Shown: positions 35,857-45,051 of the stretch, piece after piece
Position numbering within the stretch: the first letter of the stretch is position 1
Layout: each line of letters starts with the position of its first letter
Source: Arcicella rigui
Lineage (GTDB): Bacteria > Bacteroidota > Bacteroidia > Cytophagales > Spirosomataceae
Direction of reading: 5' to 3'
NCBI RefSeq assembly: GCF_034929435.1
Contig: NZ_JAYFUM010000009.1
Location: 62,001-126,000, forward strand
DNA length: 64,000 nucleotides
Position numbers and translations under genes: made by a program
Notes under the pieces: generated by a model
Seen by the model: the letters and a program-made list of their open reading frames with translations, nothing else
Databases searched by the model: none
Told to the model about the DNA's origin: nothing

Positions 35857-36240
35857 ATGGAAATCTCGCCGAATCTCGCCAAAAGTATGATTAAAGACCT
35901 TTACAGTACTTTGAAAGAACCTGACACAAAGGTTTTGCCCCTTTTTAGAAGAAGTTTTGCTCTAAACTATGAAGATTTAAAAAAATTACTTAGCTCTGTT
36001 GAAAATCCTGACGATAAAGAAACGAAATTGCGTATCTATCCGTCACTTAGTGCAGATGAAACTGGTTCGCATATATCATTAATTTTGATGTTGGAAGACC
36101 ACGGAAAAATGATTTGGAACAGCGACGAACCAGATACTGCCCAAAATGCCATTCAAGACCAAATGTTGCCATGCCCTATTCATTGCCCGGGTATTGATGA
36201 TTTGTTCACTGAAAAAGAATGGAAAAGCATGACAGAGTAA
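35857..36240 (+). CDS. Conserved-looking small cytoplasmic protein, function unknown
   Basis: 127 residues from the ATG at 35857; a TTG nine bases upstream is less likely. No signal peptide or membrane helix. The N-terminal half is helical and charged. The C-terminal half has a strand-rich part (HISLILMLEDHGKMIW) and a short cysteine motif, LPCPIHCPGIDDLF. I do not recognise the family. It is the first gene of a plus-strand cluster of four, 33 bp before a membrane protein and upstream of a NarL-type kinase and regulator, so a link to their signalling is possible. Codon usage looks like that of the neighbours. Confidence 0.7.
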   Translation: MEISPNLAKSMIKDLYSTLKEPDTKVLPLFRRSFALNYEDLKKLLSSVENPDDKETKLRIYPSLSADETGSHISLILMLEDHGKMIWNSDEPDTAQNAIQDQMLPCPIHCPGIDDLFTEKEWKSMTE

Positions 36241-36273
36241 CAAATGAATTATTTATCATAACAAACCTTATCT

Positions 36274-36915
36274 ATGACTTGGAGTATTTTGTATTTTACT
36301 ATTCTGGCAACGAGTTCTATTCTTGGAATAGTCAATTTTAAATTTCTCAATAATAGCAACAAGGCTTTCTTGTTGCTATTATTGTGTACAATATTCGCCG
36401 AAGTCACTGCTTATATCATTGTGTATGTTACACAAAAATCAAATTTTTTGGTATATCATATTTTTTCACCTTTGCAGTGTGCTATCGTATTTTGGGCTTA
36501 CTTTTTAGATACCAAAAAGCCTATTTTCATCTATGTTATTCCTGTAATGCTTGTTACGGGTCTTGTCCTAAGTTTGTTTATTCAGCCACTTCCTGCCTTT
36601 AATTCATATTTCATGGAAATAGAGCTGTTACTATTTTGTGTATTAGCTTTAAATTATTTCAGAGAACTATTAAAAATAGAGAATGAAATACAGCTGAAAG
36701 ACTATCCCTTATTCTGGATTAATTCAGGTCTATTGATTTTTGCGGTTGTTAATATTTTTGTTTTAGGAGCTTATAATTTTTTTATTAAACCCGAAAACCT
36801 TAAAAACCCTCTACTCAACACAGTCTTTTTTTATTTCAGATTTATTTCAAACTGTTTGTTTTACAGCTCTTTTTCAGTGGCATTTTTAGTAAAACAAAAC
36901 TCCATTTCAAAATAA
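36274..36915 (+). CDS. Integral membrane protein, function unknown
   Basis: 213 residues with roughly six to seven predicted membrane helices and very short loops; the N-terminus begins directly with a helix (WSILYFTILATSSILGIV). No enzymatic motif is visible. The end is 1 bp before the histidine kinase start, a tight coupling that suggests it is the membrane input partner of a kinase whose own sensor part is only one helix. This role is inference. It lies 33 bp after the small cytoplasmic protein gene. Confidence 0.8.
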   Translation: MTWSILYFTILATSSILGIVNFKFLNNSNKAFLLLLLCTIFAEVTAYIIVYVTQKSNFLVYHIFSPLQCAIVFWAYFLDTKKPIFIYVIPVMLVTGLVLSLFIQPLPAFNSYFMEIELLLFCVLALNYFRELLKIENEIQLKDYPLFWINSGLLIFAVVNIFVLGAYNFFIKPENLKNPLLNTVFFYFRFISNCLFYSSFSVAFLVKQNSISK

Positions 36916-36916
36916 C

Positions 36917-37705
36917 ATGGGAAATAATACCGAAATTCTACTCACCTTCGTAATCGGGATTGCCATTTTTATCATCATGGTAGTCTTTATCATTTCTTTT
37001 GTTCTCATTTTTCAGAAACGTCAAGAAAAACATCGTTTAGAAAAAGAAGCCTTGAAAATTGCTTATGAAAGGGAAATTCTGAAATCACAATTAGAAGTAC
37101 AAAACCAAACTTTACAAGAAATTGCCCAAGAATTACACGATAACATTGGTCAATTGCTTTCGGTAGCAAAAATCTACCTAAATATGCTGGAAGACAGCGT
37201 TACTGACGAAAATGATTATATCAAACAAACAAATGAAATTATAGGTCAATCCATCAACGATTTACGTTCGCTAACAAAAAGTTTTGATGGCGATTTTGTT
37301 CAGCAATTTGGCTTAGAAGAAAGTATTTCAAACGAAATATCAAGGATTAGAAAAACCAAACGCTTTACTATCGACCTCACGATTATTGGCGAAAAACATA
37401 CCATTGGTTACGAAAGAGAAATCGTACTTTTCAGAGTAATTCAAGAAATTTTAAATAATACAATTAAACATTCAAAAGCAAAAAATATCAAAATAGTGCT
37501 TAGTTATATACCAAACGCATTCACACTTTCAATTCAAGACGATGGTCAAGGTTTTGACTATGGAGCTATTCAAGAAAGAAATATTTCACAATCTGGAGCT
37601 GGACTTAGAAATATCCAAAGAAGAATAAAATTGATTGAAGGTACTTGTGACATCATATCGGAAGTAAATAAAGGAACAAAAACAGACATTCAACTAAACC
37701 TATAA
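36917..37705 (+). CDS. NarL-type sensor histidine kinase (HisKA_3)
   Basis: 262 residues. A single N-terminal membrane helix (about 8-32) is followed by a coiled coil and a HisKA_3 dimerisation domain with QELHDNIGQLLS, His74 being the phosphorylation site. The HATPase_c domain has the N box EILNNTIKHSKA and the G1 box DDGQGFD, followed by GAGLRNIQRR. There is no separate sensor domain, so the signal probably comes from the membrane protein encoded just before it. It is paired with the LuxR-type regulator 12 bp downstream. Confidence 0.94.
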   Translation: MGNNTEILLTFVIGIAIFIIMVVFIISFVLIFQKRQEKHRLEKEALKIAYEREILKSQLEVQNQTLQEIAQELHDNIGQLLSVAKIYLNMLEDSVTDENDYIKQTNEIIGQSINDLRSLTKSFDGDFVQQFGLEESISNEISRIRKTKRFTIDLTIIGEKHTIGYEREIVLFRVIQEILNNTIKHSKAKNIKIVLSYIPNAFTLSIQDDGQGFDYGAIQERNISQSGAGLRNIQRRIKLIEGTCDIISEVNKGTKTDIQLNL

Positions 37706-37717
37706 TCATATAAATTA

Positions 37718-38368
37718 ATGAAATATAAAGTTGCAATCGTAGATGACCATGCTTTAATAGTTAATGCACTGGCAGAACTCATCCAAAAAATGGATAATTA
37801 TGAAGTAATGTTTGAAGCCGAAAATGGCACAACGTTAATTCAGCGTATCAAGAAAAACTCCATTCCTGACATTGTACTTTTAGACATCAATATGCCTGAA
37901 ATGAATGGTTATGAAACAGCTTTGTGGCTCAAGAAAAATCATCCAGAAATAAAAGTATTGGCTCTCTCTTTATACGACAAAGAGGAATCTATTATCGGAA
38001 TGCTACGAAATGGAGCAAAAGGATATTTACTGAAAGGTTGTAAGCCTTCGGAACTAAAAATGGCTTTAGATAATATTATCAACAAAGGTTTTTATTATAC
38101 TGAATTCGTGACGGACAAACTCATTAGTAAGTTGATTCAGACTGATAAAGTAGTAAATCCGATGAAAGATTTAGGATTAAACCCCCGTGAAGTAGAATTC
38201 GTAAAGTATGCTTGTACCGAACTCAGTTACCAGCAAATTGCTGATATGATGTCTTGTGCTTATAGAACTTTAGAGTCTTATCAAGAGCAAGTATTTAGTA
38301 AAATGAAAGTAAAAACTCGTGTTGGTATTGTGGTGGAGGCTATTCGCTTAGGAATTGTTGTTTTATAG
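37718..38368 (+). CDS. NarL/LuxR-family response regulator
   Basis: 216 residues. The receiver domain (1-120) has Asp9-Asp10, phosphorylation site Asp56 in LLDINMP and a Lys in LLKG. A LuxR-type helix-turn-helix follows (about 150-215), with LNPREVEFVKYACTELSYQQIADMM and RTLESYQEQVFSKMKVKTR. It is the transcription factor partner of the preceding kinase, and the hairpin at 38402-38427 ends the operon. Confidence 0.95.
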   Translation: MKYKVAIVDDHALIVNALAELIQKMDNYEVMFEAENGTTLIQRIKKNSIPDIVLLDINMPEMNGYETALWLKKNHPEIKVLALSLYDKEESIIGMLRNGAKGYLLKGCKPSELKMALDNIINKGFYYTEFVTDKLISKLIQTDKVVNPMKDLGLNPREVEFVKYACTELSYQQIADMMSCAYRTLESYQEQVFSKMKVKTRVGIVVEAIRLGIVVL

Positions 38369-38401
38369 TACTTGATTACATTTTAGTTCACTAAACTCTC
38401 C

Positions 38402-38432
38402 AACTGTCGGGCTTTATCCTGACAGTTTTTTT
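38402..38432 (+). terminator. Terminator of the two-component operon
   Basis: AACTGTCGGG pairs with TCCTGACAGTT (38402-38427, one G-U pair), followed by seven T residues. Confidence 0.85.
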
Positions 38433-38535
38433 GTTTACAGCCATTTGGTATGACTATTTTGAATTTTATCAGTAGTTTAACTGTCAGTTTTACTTTAAAC
38501 AAGTAAACAATCTTTATCCATTAAAAACTAAGAAA

Positions 38536-39450
38536 ATGTCTGAAATATCTCGTCGTGATTTCCTCTATCAAGCTGGTTTATTAGCTTCTACTTCGTTTCT
38601 TTCTTTTGAAAGTTTCGCCAAAGTACCGAATTTACAGTTAGCCTACTCTGCCATTACTTGGGGAGGTAAAGACCTCGATGCGATGAAAGATATTGCGTCA
38701 TTGGGCTTCAAAGGAGTACAATTACGTGCCAATGCTTATGATACTTACAAAACTAAAGTACAAGAATTAAAAGACATTATTGCCGCCAATAAGTTGGCTT
38801 TGCCAATGTTTTCGAGTGGTAATGTTGAAATAGACCCTGCAAAAGAAGCCAGTACCATCGACTATCACGTTGCTCATGCCAGTTTTGTGAAGGCTTTGGG
38901 CGGTACTTCCATTCAATTGACGAATTCGGTTCGTCCTAAAGATAGACTGCCCACTACCGAAGAGTTACAGCGTTTAGCGACTGTAATGAATGAAATTGGA
39001 AAACAAACTGCCGACTTGGGCATACAAGCGGTATATCACAATCACATGCACCAATTAGGCGAAACACCCGAAGAAGTAGATGTAATTGTACAAGCCATGA
39101 ACCCTAAATATATGAAGTTACTTTTGGATGTGGCTCACTATCATCAAGGAGGTGGAAATCCAGCAAAGGCTGTTTTACAATACAAAGACCTCATTCATGC
39201 ACTGCATATCAAAGATGTAAAATGTCCATTGGAAGATAAACCAAACGACCCAAAGGCTTACAAATTTGTGGAATTAGGACAAGGCAAGGTAGATTTAAAA
39301 GCCGTCTTTGATAATTTGCAAAAGATTAACTTTAAAAAATGGGCTATTGTAGAATTAGATGGCGTTCCAGAGAAAACTCGTACTCCTTTACAATCCGCAG
39401 AAATTAGTCAAGCGTTTTTAAGAGATAGTATCGGTTTCAAATTTTTATAG
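38536..39450 (+). CDS. Exported sugar phosphate isomerase/epimerase-like TIM-barrel protein
   Basis: 304 residues. The N-terminus SRRDFLYQAGLLASTSFLSF is a twin-arginine (Tat) signal, so the protein is exported folded. The rest is an AP-endonuclease-2/xylose isomerase-like barrel: GFKGVQLRAN near 56, AVYHNHMHQLG near 166, KLLLDVAHYHQGGGNP near 193, LHIKDVK near 224, AIVELDG near 279. His, Glu and Asp residues at these places usually bind a metal. Known relatives are inositol and sugar epimerases; the substrate is unknown. The gene is monocistronic, bounded by terminators on both sides. Confidence 0.88.
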   Translation: MSEISRRDFLYQAGLLASTSFLSFESFAKVPNLQLAYSAITWGGKDLDAMKDIASLGFKGVQLRANAYDTYKTKVQELKDIIAANKLALPMFSSGNVEIDPAKEASTIDYHVAHASFVKALGGTSIQLTNSVRPKDRLPTTEELQRLATVMNEIGKQTADLGIQAVYHNHMHQLGETPEEVDVIVQAMNPKYMKLLLDVAHYHQGGGNPAKAVLQYKDLIHALHIKDVKCPLEDKPNDPKAYKFVELGQGKVDLKAVFDNLQKINFKKWAIVELDGVPEKTRTPLQSAEISQAFLRDSIGFKFL

Positions 39451-39502
39451 TCTCCCATTTTGCCCTTTTATAGCAAATCTTTCAAAACCAATATAATGTT
39501 AG

Positions 39503-39545
39503 CCTGCTGTTCTTGATAATTATCTTGAGCAGCAGGTTTTGTTTT
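39503..39545 (+). terminator. Terminator after the isomerase-like gene
   Basis: CCTGCTGTTCTTGATAA (39503-39519) pairs with 39520-39536 with a few mismatches, then a T-rich tail. Confidence 0.85.
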
Positions 39546-39633
39546 GTTATAGCCGAATGTTCCAAGCCTTAATATTTATAAAAAATGACTAACTTGCTAA
39601 AGAATCACTGTCTCTGAAATCACTTCATTACTC

Positions 39634-40863
39634 ATGTCAGAAAAACGCAACCCAGCTATTGTATTTATCTTTATTACAATTTTAATTGATGTTTTAGGAA
39701 TTGGAATTATAATCCCAGTACTGCCTAAATTACTTCAAGAACTTACAGGAAAAGGACTCAGCGAAGCCTCTCAATATTCGGGAATTATGATGTCTGCTTA
39801 TGCAGTTATGCAATTCATTTTCTCGCCAATTTTAGGAGGACTAAGTGATAAGTACGGTCGTCGTCCGATTATTTTAGCTTCTCTTTTTGGTTTTGGATTA
39901 GACTATATTTTATTAGGATTTGCCCCAACAATTGCTTGGCTATTTGCAGGGAGAATCATCGCAGGTATTACAGGTGCAAGTTTCACCACAGCTTCTGCTT
40001 ATATTGCGGACATTTCTACGGACGAAAATCGTTCTAAAAACTTTGGTATGATTGGGGCAGCTTTTGGAGTTGGCTTTGTTATCGGGCCAGTAATAGGTGG
40101 TGAACTTGGAGATTTTGGTGCAAGAGTTCCATTTTTTGTAGCAGCAGGTTTAACGTTGTTAAATTGGCTGTATGGCTATTTTGTTTTACCTGAATCTTTA
40201 ACAATTGCCAATAGAAGGTCTTTTGATTGGAAAAGAGCAAACCCAGTTGGTTCATTAAAAAATTTGAAACGTTATCCAGTAATATTAGGTTTAATTGGAG
40301 CTTTTTTCTGCTTACAATTGGCAGGACAAACGCATCCAAGTACTTGGTCTTATTTCACCATGAAAGAATTTAACTGGACTGCCGCTGAAGTTGGTCATTC
40401 ACTCTCATTTGTAGGTTTAATTGTAGCCATTGTACAAGGAGGTTTAAATAGAATTATAAATCCTAAATTAGGGAATCGAAATTCAGTCATTGTAGGCTTA
40501 CTATTTTATGGAGCAGGCTTTTTTCTATTTGCAATCGCTACCAAAGGTTGGATGATGTACGCTTTTATGATTCCGTTTGGCTTAGGAGGTATTGCAGGAC
40601 CAGCTTTACAAAGTATGATTTCAAAGCAAATTCCTGCTAATGAACAAGGTGAACTCCAAGGAGGCTTAACCAGTTTACAAAGTGTTACAACGATTATCGG
40701 CCCGCTGTTAGCTTCAAATTTATTTGCTTATTTTTCAGCAGATGATGCTCCTGTTTTCTTCCCAGGAGCTGCTTTTCTGATGGCAGCAACCCTTACTTTT
40801 ATCGCTTTATTTTTTGCATTAAAATCTTTTCCTAAAAATTCAGTTATTACAGAGACAGCATAA
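39634..40863 (+). CDS. MFS transporter of the TCR/Tet type
   Basis: 409 residues with twelve predicted membrane helices. The first inter-helix loop carries the MFS motif A variant GGLSDKYGRRPIIL (about 69-82), a second conserved region is GRIIAGITGASFTTASAYIADIS (about 108-130), and motif C-like GFVIGPVIGGELGD follows (about 148-161). These place it in the proton-driven drug antiporter branch annotated as TCR/Tet, but this branch includes many transporters unrelated to tetracycline, so no resistance should be inferred. It stands alone. Confidence 0.92.
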   Translation: MSEKRNPAIVFIFITILIDVLGIGIIIPVLPKLLQELTGKGLSEASQYSGIMMSAYAVMQFIFSPILGGLSDKYGRRPIILASLFGFGLDYILLGFAPTIAWLFAGRIIAGITGASFTTASAYIADISTDENRSKNFGMIGAAFGVGFVIGPVIGGELGDFGARVPFFVAAGLTLLNWLYGYFVLPESLTIANRRSFDWKRANPVGSLKNLKRYPVILGLIGAFFCLQLAGQTHPSTWSYFTMKEFNWTAAEVGHSLSFVGLIVAIVQGGLNRIINPKLGNRNSVIVGLLFYGAGFFLFAIATKGWMMYAFMIPFGLGGIAGPALQSMISKQIPANEQGELQGGLTSLQSVTTIIGPLLASNLFAYFSADDAPVFFPGAAFLMAATLTFIALFFALKSFPKNSVITETA

Positions 40864-41004
40864 CTACTCATTTCCATTTATCCTTTGTTTTCACTGATTA
40901 TCCCGAATATATTTTGTGTTCAACATTTTTAGTAGTAATTTCCTCAATTAACAAATTTATTTACCACAACTAAAGCTGAAAAACTCACATAACAACAAAT
41001 AACA

Positions 41005-41739
41005 ATGAAAATTTCAAAAATTATCGGCTCGGCACTACTTATTGTTGCAACATCTACTTTTACTTTCGCCCAAACTGTTGATGAAATTGTGGCAAAACAC
41101 GTTACCGCTATGGGAGGTGCTGAAAAATGGAAAGCCCTGAAAGGCTTGGAAATGAAAAGTAAATTTTCAGTTCAAGGAATGGAAATTGAAAGCAAAACGG
41201 TGATTCTTGCAGGAAAATCGCTTAGAACGGATGTTTCTGTAATGGGACAAGAAATTATTAATGCTATTGACGGAGAAACGGGTTGGTCTGTTAGACCTGC
41301 AATGATGGGCGGAACTGGCGAGCCAGAGGATATGCCAATTGCCATGGTGAAAGAATCTCGTAAACAAGTAGATTTGGGTGGTTCATTGCTCAACTACAAA
41401 GAAAAAGGTGCAACACTTGAGCTAATCGGTAAAGAAGTATTAGACGGTGCGGATGCTTATAATTTGAAATTGACAGAAAAAAATGGTGATGTTACAAACA
41501 TTTATCTTTCTGCTATTACTTATTATACATTAAAAACTACTGGAAAACGTAAAATCCAAGGTCAAGAAATTGATGCAGAAGTAACCTATTCAAACTTCAA
41601 GCAAGTAGAAGGACTTACTTTCCCATTCACGATGGAAACGCCAAGCCCAATGGGTGGAACAATGACCATTGAAACAGAATCGGTAAAATTAAACCCAACT
41701 ATCGACGAATCAATTTTCAAAAAACCTGCTAAAAAATAG
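41005..41739 (+). CDS. Exported LolA-like (outer-membrane lipoprotein sorting-like) protein
   Basis: 244 residues. The signal peptide is MKISKIIGSALLIVATSTFTFAQ. The mature part, starting VDEIVAKHVTAMGGAEKWKALKGLEMK, has the N-terminal helix and repeated antiparallel strands of LolA/LolB-like half-barrels common in Bacteroidota. It probably binds a lipid or hydrophobic ligand in the periplasm. It differs from true LolA in having the MGGAEKWKAL helix typical of a wide paralog family, so a role in lipoprotein sorting is not certain. It stands alone, 142 bp after the MFS gene. Confidence 0.8.
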   Translation: MKISKIIGSALLIVATSTFTFAQTVDEIVAKHVTAMGGAEKWKALKGLEMKSKFSVQGMEIESKTVILAGKSLRTDVSVMGQEIINAIDGETGWSVRPAMMGGTGEPEDMPIAMVKESRKQVDLGGSLLNYKEKGATLELIGKEVLDGADAYNLKLTEKNGDVTNIYLSAITYYTLKTTGKRKIQGQEIDAEVTYSNFKQVEGLTFPFTMETPSPMGGTMTIETESVKLNPTIDESIFKKPAKK

Positions 41740-41742
41740 GTT

Positions 41743-41900
41743 ATTAATTATGAGTTATTAATTATGAGATATGAAATCAAATGAGATATTTCATAATTAG
41801 TAACTCATAACCATACTTTACACCCGATACTTGACACATCATTGCACCTTACTTCACAATTCATAACTCATAATTCATATCTCATAATTCGTATTTCATC
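41743..41900. repeat. Simple-word inverted repeat between LolA-like and pyrD genes
   Basis: Built from ATTATGAGATATGAA and its reverse complement: a 16-bp perfect pair joins 41760-41775 with 41874-41889, and several extra copies of TAACTCATAA words lie between. It may form alternative hairpins in RNA. Confidence 0.7.
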
Positions 41901-41911
41901 CCCTCTTTTTG

Positions 41912-41919
41912 TAATTTTG
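41912..41919 (+). promoter_or_regulatory. -7-like element of pyrD
   Basis: TAATTTTG lies 29 bp before the pyrD start, directly after the simple-word repeat. No TTG box at the usual spacing. Confidence 0.5.
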
Positions 41920-41948
41920 CCTTTATTTATTCATGTAAAGCAAAATCC

Positions 41949-42977
41949 ATGTACAAACTTTTCCTCCAGCCTCTCTTGTTTCAATTTGATGCTGAAAAAG
42001 CCCACCACATTACTTTCAGTTTAGTAAAATTCTTATTCAAAATTCCTTTTGTTTCAACAATTTTCAAAGCTATCTATCATTACGAAAATCCTGTTTTAGA
42101 AAAAGAAGTATTTGGATTGAAATTTAAAAATCCAGTTGGACTTGCCGCAGGTTTTGATAAAAATGCTGTTTTGGTAGATGAACTTTCCACAATGGGCTTT
42201 GGCTTTATCGAAATTGGTACTTTGACACCCAAAGGACAACCCGGCAATGACAAACCTCGCCTTTTTCGTTTGAAAGAAGACCAAGCCTTAATTAATCGCA
42301 TGGGTTTCAATAACGAAGGTGTGAAAGAAGCTGTAAAAAAACTAAAGCAAAGAAAATCGGATATTTTGATTGGTGGAAACATCGGAAAAAATAAAGTAAC
42401 GCCCAACGAAAATGCCGTCGATGATTATTTAATTTGTTTCAATGAATTATTTGAAGTGGTGGATTACTTTGTTGTAAATGTTAGTTCGCCTAATACGCCT
42501 AATTTGAGAGCTTTACAAGAGAAAGAGCCTTTGAAAAATCTCTTACAGACTTTACAAATAGAAAACGAAAAGCGTCCGAAAACAAAGCCAATTTTACTAA
42601 AAATTGCTCCAGATTTAACCGATTCTCAATTGGATGACATAATTGAAATTGTTCAGGATACACATATTGCAGGCGTAATTGCAACCAACACAACTATTTC
42701 GAGAGAAGGTTTGCAATCTGCCCAAACGCTTACTTCTGAAATGGGTGGTTTGAGTGGTAAACCCGTTGAAAAACGCTCAACAGAAGTTATCAGATACTTG
42801 TCTCAAAAATCTAATAACTCCTTTCCAATTATTGGCGTTGGGGGTATTCATTCAGCAGAAGATGCTCTTGAGAAACTTAATGCAGGGGCAAGTTTAGTAC
42901 AAATTTATACAGGCTTCATTTACGAAGGGCCAGCACTTGCCAGTACAATCAACAAAGCAATTGCTCGTCAATTCTAA
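41949..42977 (+). CDS. pyrD: Quinone-dependent dihydroorotate dehydrogenase (class 2)
   Basis: 342 residues. The N-terminal helical extension (about 1-40, with LFQFDAEKAHHITFSLVKFL) associates class 2 enzymes with the membrane and quinone. The barrel has GLKFKNPVGLAAGFDKNA, the FMN and substrate segment NRMGFNNEG, the catalytic Ser in NVSSPNTPNLR, and NTTISREGL and IGVGGIHSAEDA toward the C-terminus. It oxidises dihydroorotate to orotate in pyrimidine synthesis. The stop codon overlaps that of the convergent glycosyltransferase gene by 4 bp. Confidence 0.96.
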   Translation: MYKLFLQPLLFQFDAEKAHHITFSLVKFLFKIPFVSTIFKAIYHYENPVLEKEVFGLKFKNPVGLAAGFDKNAVLVDELSTMGFGFIEIGTLTPKGQPGNDKPRLFRLKEDQALINRMGFNNEGVKEAVKKLKQRKSDILIGGNIGKNKVTPNENAVDDYLICFNELFEVVDYFVVNVSSPNTPNLRALQEKEPLKNLLQTLQIENEKRPKTKPILLKIAPDLTDSQLDDIIEIVQDTHIAGVIATNTTISREGLQSAQTLTSEMGGLSGKPVEKRSTEVIRYLSQKSNNSFPIIGVGGIHSAEDALEKLNAGASLVQIYTGFIYEGPALASTINKAIARQF

Positions 42978-43948
42978 TAATTTTCAATAAAATTAATGGC
43001 TTTCCAAGCAGCTTTATCGATAAGTTGAGTGAGAAAGCCTTTTTCTTTTTTAGGGGGAGTGTATTTTCCATAAGCTGGAATAATATTACTAAAAAAAGAA
43101 AAATGGTTTTTCAACAACAGGGTATTATAATCAGTAAAAAGTTGCTTTAACACTGTGTTTTTTAGTGGATTAGGGAAGTGTTTAGAAATCAACTTAGGCT
43201 TATTGGGATGATAGCCACTAAAATGATAAAAAGTAAGAGGCTTATTTTTGTCATCATTAATAAAATATTGCCCATTTTCATATTGAATACTTCTTTCCAA
43301 AAAATTCCAGTAAGCTACATTATGAGCTGGGTTTAAATCAACTAATACTTTTTTGAAAAATACTGGAACAAAGTTAAAGCACAATTGATCTGCACCCATT
43401 CCTTGACAATAATCATGGTAGCCATACTTGAATAAATGCGTTTTCCACCAATTCAAAAACTCAAAAGTATTCTCCGAACGCCTCATCCCTACAAAGCCCG
43501 TATTATACAATCCAGCATTCAAAACATTTTTTTCATTCCAAGTTTCATTCAAAGAAATTGCTTTCGTAATGTGCGGATTGAACATTATATCGTACTCATC
43601 CAAGCTTTTTTCAATCACTTCAATAGAATTGAGCATCAAAATATCTGTATCAAAGTAGATGAGCTTTTCTAAAGTCGGATAAGTATTGAAAAAATACAGA
43701 GCAAATAAAGGTTTACAAGCCATTGTCAGTTCTGTAACTGAGTACTTGCTTTCCATCGCTGAAAAGTTTTCTGGCTGTATCTGTTCAACTTCAACAATTT
43801 GAAAAGGTATTTCAAAATCGGTATTTGGCTTTTTATCAACCAATCCAATCACTAATTCATAATCTGGATTTGTTTGTTTCAGCGAATCGCCAAGACTCAA
43901 TGCTTGGTATAAATGATTAGTGGTACAAACTGTATATACTAATTTCAT
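42974..43948 (-). CDS. Glycosyltransferase with GT8-like DxD motif
   Basis: 324 residues. It starts with a Rossmann-type strand (KLVYTVCTTNHLYQALSLGDSL), has the DxD metal motif in KLIYFDTDILML (about 94-105), then LNAGLYNTGFVGMRR (about 146-160) and a His-rich FYHFSGYHPNKPK near 240. This is the layout of GT-A retaining enzymes such as GT8. It should transfer a hexose to an envelope glycan. It lies 27 bp downstream of another glycosyltransferase gene on the same strand, forming a two-gene unit, and its stop overlaps that of pyrD. Confidence 0.82.
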   Translation of the reverse strand: MKLVYTVCTTNHLYQALSLGDSLKQTNPDYELVIGLVDKKPNTDFEIPFQIVEVEQIQPENFSAMESKYSVTELTMACKPLFALYFFNTYPTLEKLIYFDTDILMLNSIEVIEKSLDEYDIMFNPHITKAISLNETWNEKNVLNAGLYNTGFVGMRRSENTFEFLNWWKTHLFKYGYHDYCQGMGADQLCFNFVPVFFKKVLVDLNPAHNVAYWNFLERSIQYENGQYFINDDKNKPLTFYHFSGYHPNKPKLISKHFPNPLKNTVLKQLFTDYNTLLLKNHFSFFSNIIPAYGKYTPPKKEKGFLTQLIDKAAWKAINFIENY

Positions 43949-43975
43949 CAGGCTTCAAGGTTTAAAATGATGTTA

Positions 43976-44992
43976 CTATTCTAAAATATCGCCAATAGCG
44001 GCTAAGTAAGGTGCTTTTAAATCAGCTTCTTGGTCTTTGTAAGTATGATACATTCCTTTAAAAAGCATAACTAAAACAGGAAAAATTCTGGCTAAACGAA
44101 AAGCTGGTAAGCTGGCTCTGGTCTCATAAAATTTGATAATTTTTGAGATTTTAGCAAAATTTTGCTTTACGGCTTCGTCATTTACATTTTTTAAATGTTC
44201 TGAAATAGCTTCTTTCAAAGTACAAAAATAATCTCTTTTCACTACAAAGGGAGCTATTTTTTCAGCTCTTGATCGAGAAAAACGCTCTTTTAAACTCAAT
44301 ACTTTCCCTCCTTCTTTGGGTCTTGTTCCGATTTGTTGAAACTGATGTTGTCGATAAGAAATGAGTGTTTCTTCAATCATTCCCAAACGATTAAACATGG
44401 CTGACATTATCGTTAGCCAACCATCGTGTATCATTTCTGGAATATGCGTAGGGAAAGGCAAAGTATATTCAAGTAATTCTTTTCTGAAAGCCATCATACA
44501 ACCCGCTGTTCGGTTACCATGAAGTAGTAAATCAAAAGCATAACCATTTTTCCATTGCTGAATTTGTAAAGCATGAAATCGTACTACACTCCAAAATGTT
44601 TTTCCAAGCGAATTTCCCGACTCATCTATTAAAATTGCATCTGAAAATACAGTCAACTGTGTAGGATTATTCTTAAAGTACCGACAAATAGTAGAAAGTT
44701 TCTCTGGATGCCAAATATCGTCTTGGTCACAAGGTACGATAATATCACCTTTACAAAGCGAAATTGCCTTCTCAAAATTTTTATTGACCCTCAGTGGACT
44801 CGGATTTTTGTAGAATCTAATTCTTAAAACATCCTTAAATTCTTCCACAATTTGTTCTGTATTGTCCGTAGAACAATCATCCGTTATTACAATTTCAAAA
44901 GGAAGCAGTGTTTGATTAGCTAAACTCTGGAGTTGTTCTCGCAGAAATTTACCTCCGTTATATGTACAGAGGGCAATTGATAGAGTTTTCAA
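43976..44992 (-). CDS. Family 2 glycosyltransferase
   Basis: 338 residues. The N-terminal GT-A domain has IALCTYNGGKFLREQLQSL, then ITDDCSTDNT and the DQDD motif in CDQDDIWHPEKL (about 92-103), typical of rhamnosyltransferase-like GT2 enzymes. A segment GNRTAGCMMAFRKELL near 157 is the acceptor side. The start is TTG: an in-frame TAA lies 6 bp upstream and no ATG follows before the first strand. It is upstream of the GT8-like gene, and the pair may decorate a separate glycan. A tRNA gene lies just upstream on the same strand. Confidence 0.88.
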   Translation of the reverse strand: MKTLSIALCTYNGGKFLREQLQSLANQTLLPFEIVITDDCSTDNTEQIVEEFKDVLRIRFYKNPSPLRVNKNFEKAISLCKGDIIVPCDQDDIWHPEKLSTICRYFKNNPTQLTVFSDAILIDESGNSLGKTFWSVVRFHALQIQQWKNGYAFDLLLHGNRTAGCMMAFRKELLEYTLPFPTHIPEMIHDGWLTIMSAMFNRLGMIEETLISYRQHQFQQIGTRPKEGGKVLSLKERFSRSRAEKIAPFVVKRDYFCTLKEAISEHLKNVNDEAVKQNFAKISKIIKFYETRASLPAFRLARIFPVLVMLFKGMYHTYKDQEADLKAPYLAAIGDILE

Positions 44993-45051
44993 GAGAAATT
45001 AGGTTTGTGAGTAGTCAATTGACACTCGTTTGCTCTGAATACTTAGGCTTG

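Noticed and set aside
39634..40863. A tetracycline-resistance determinant, because of the TCR/Tet-like MFS signature.
   Set aside because: The motif A and twelve-helix design are shared by many housekeeping exporters. No regulator such as TetR is adjacent and no mobile element is seen, so no resistance claim is supported.
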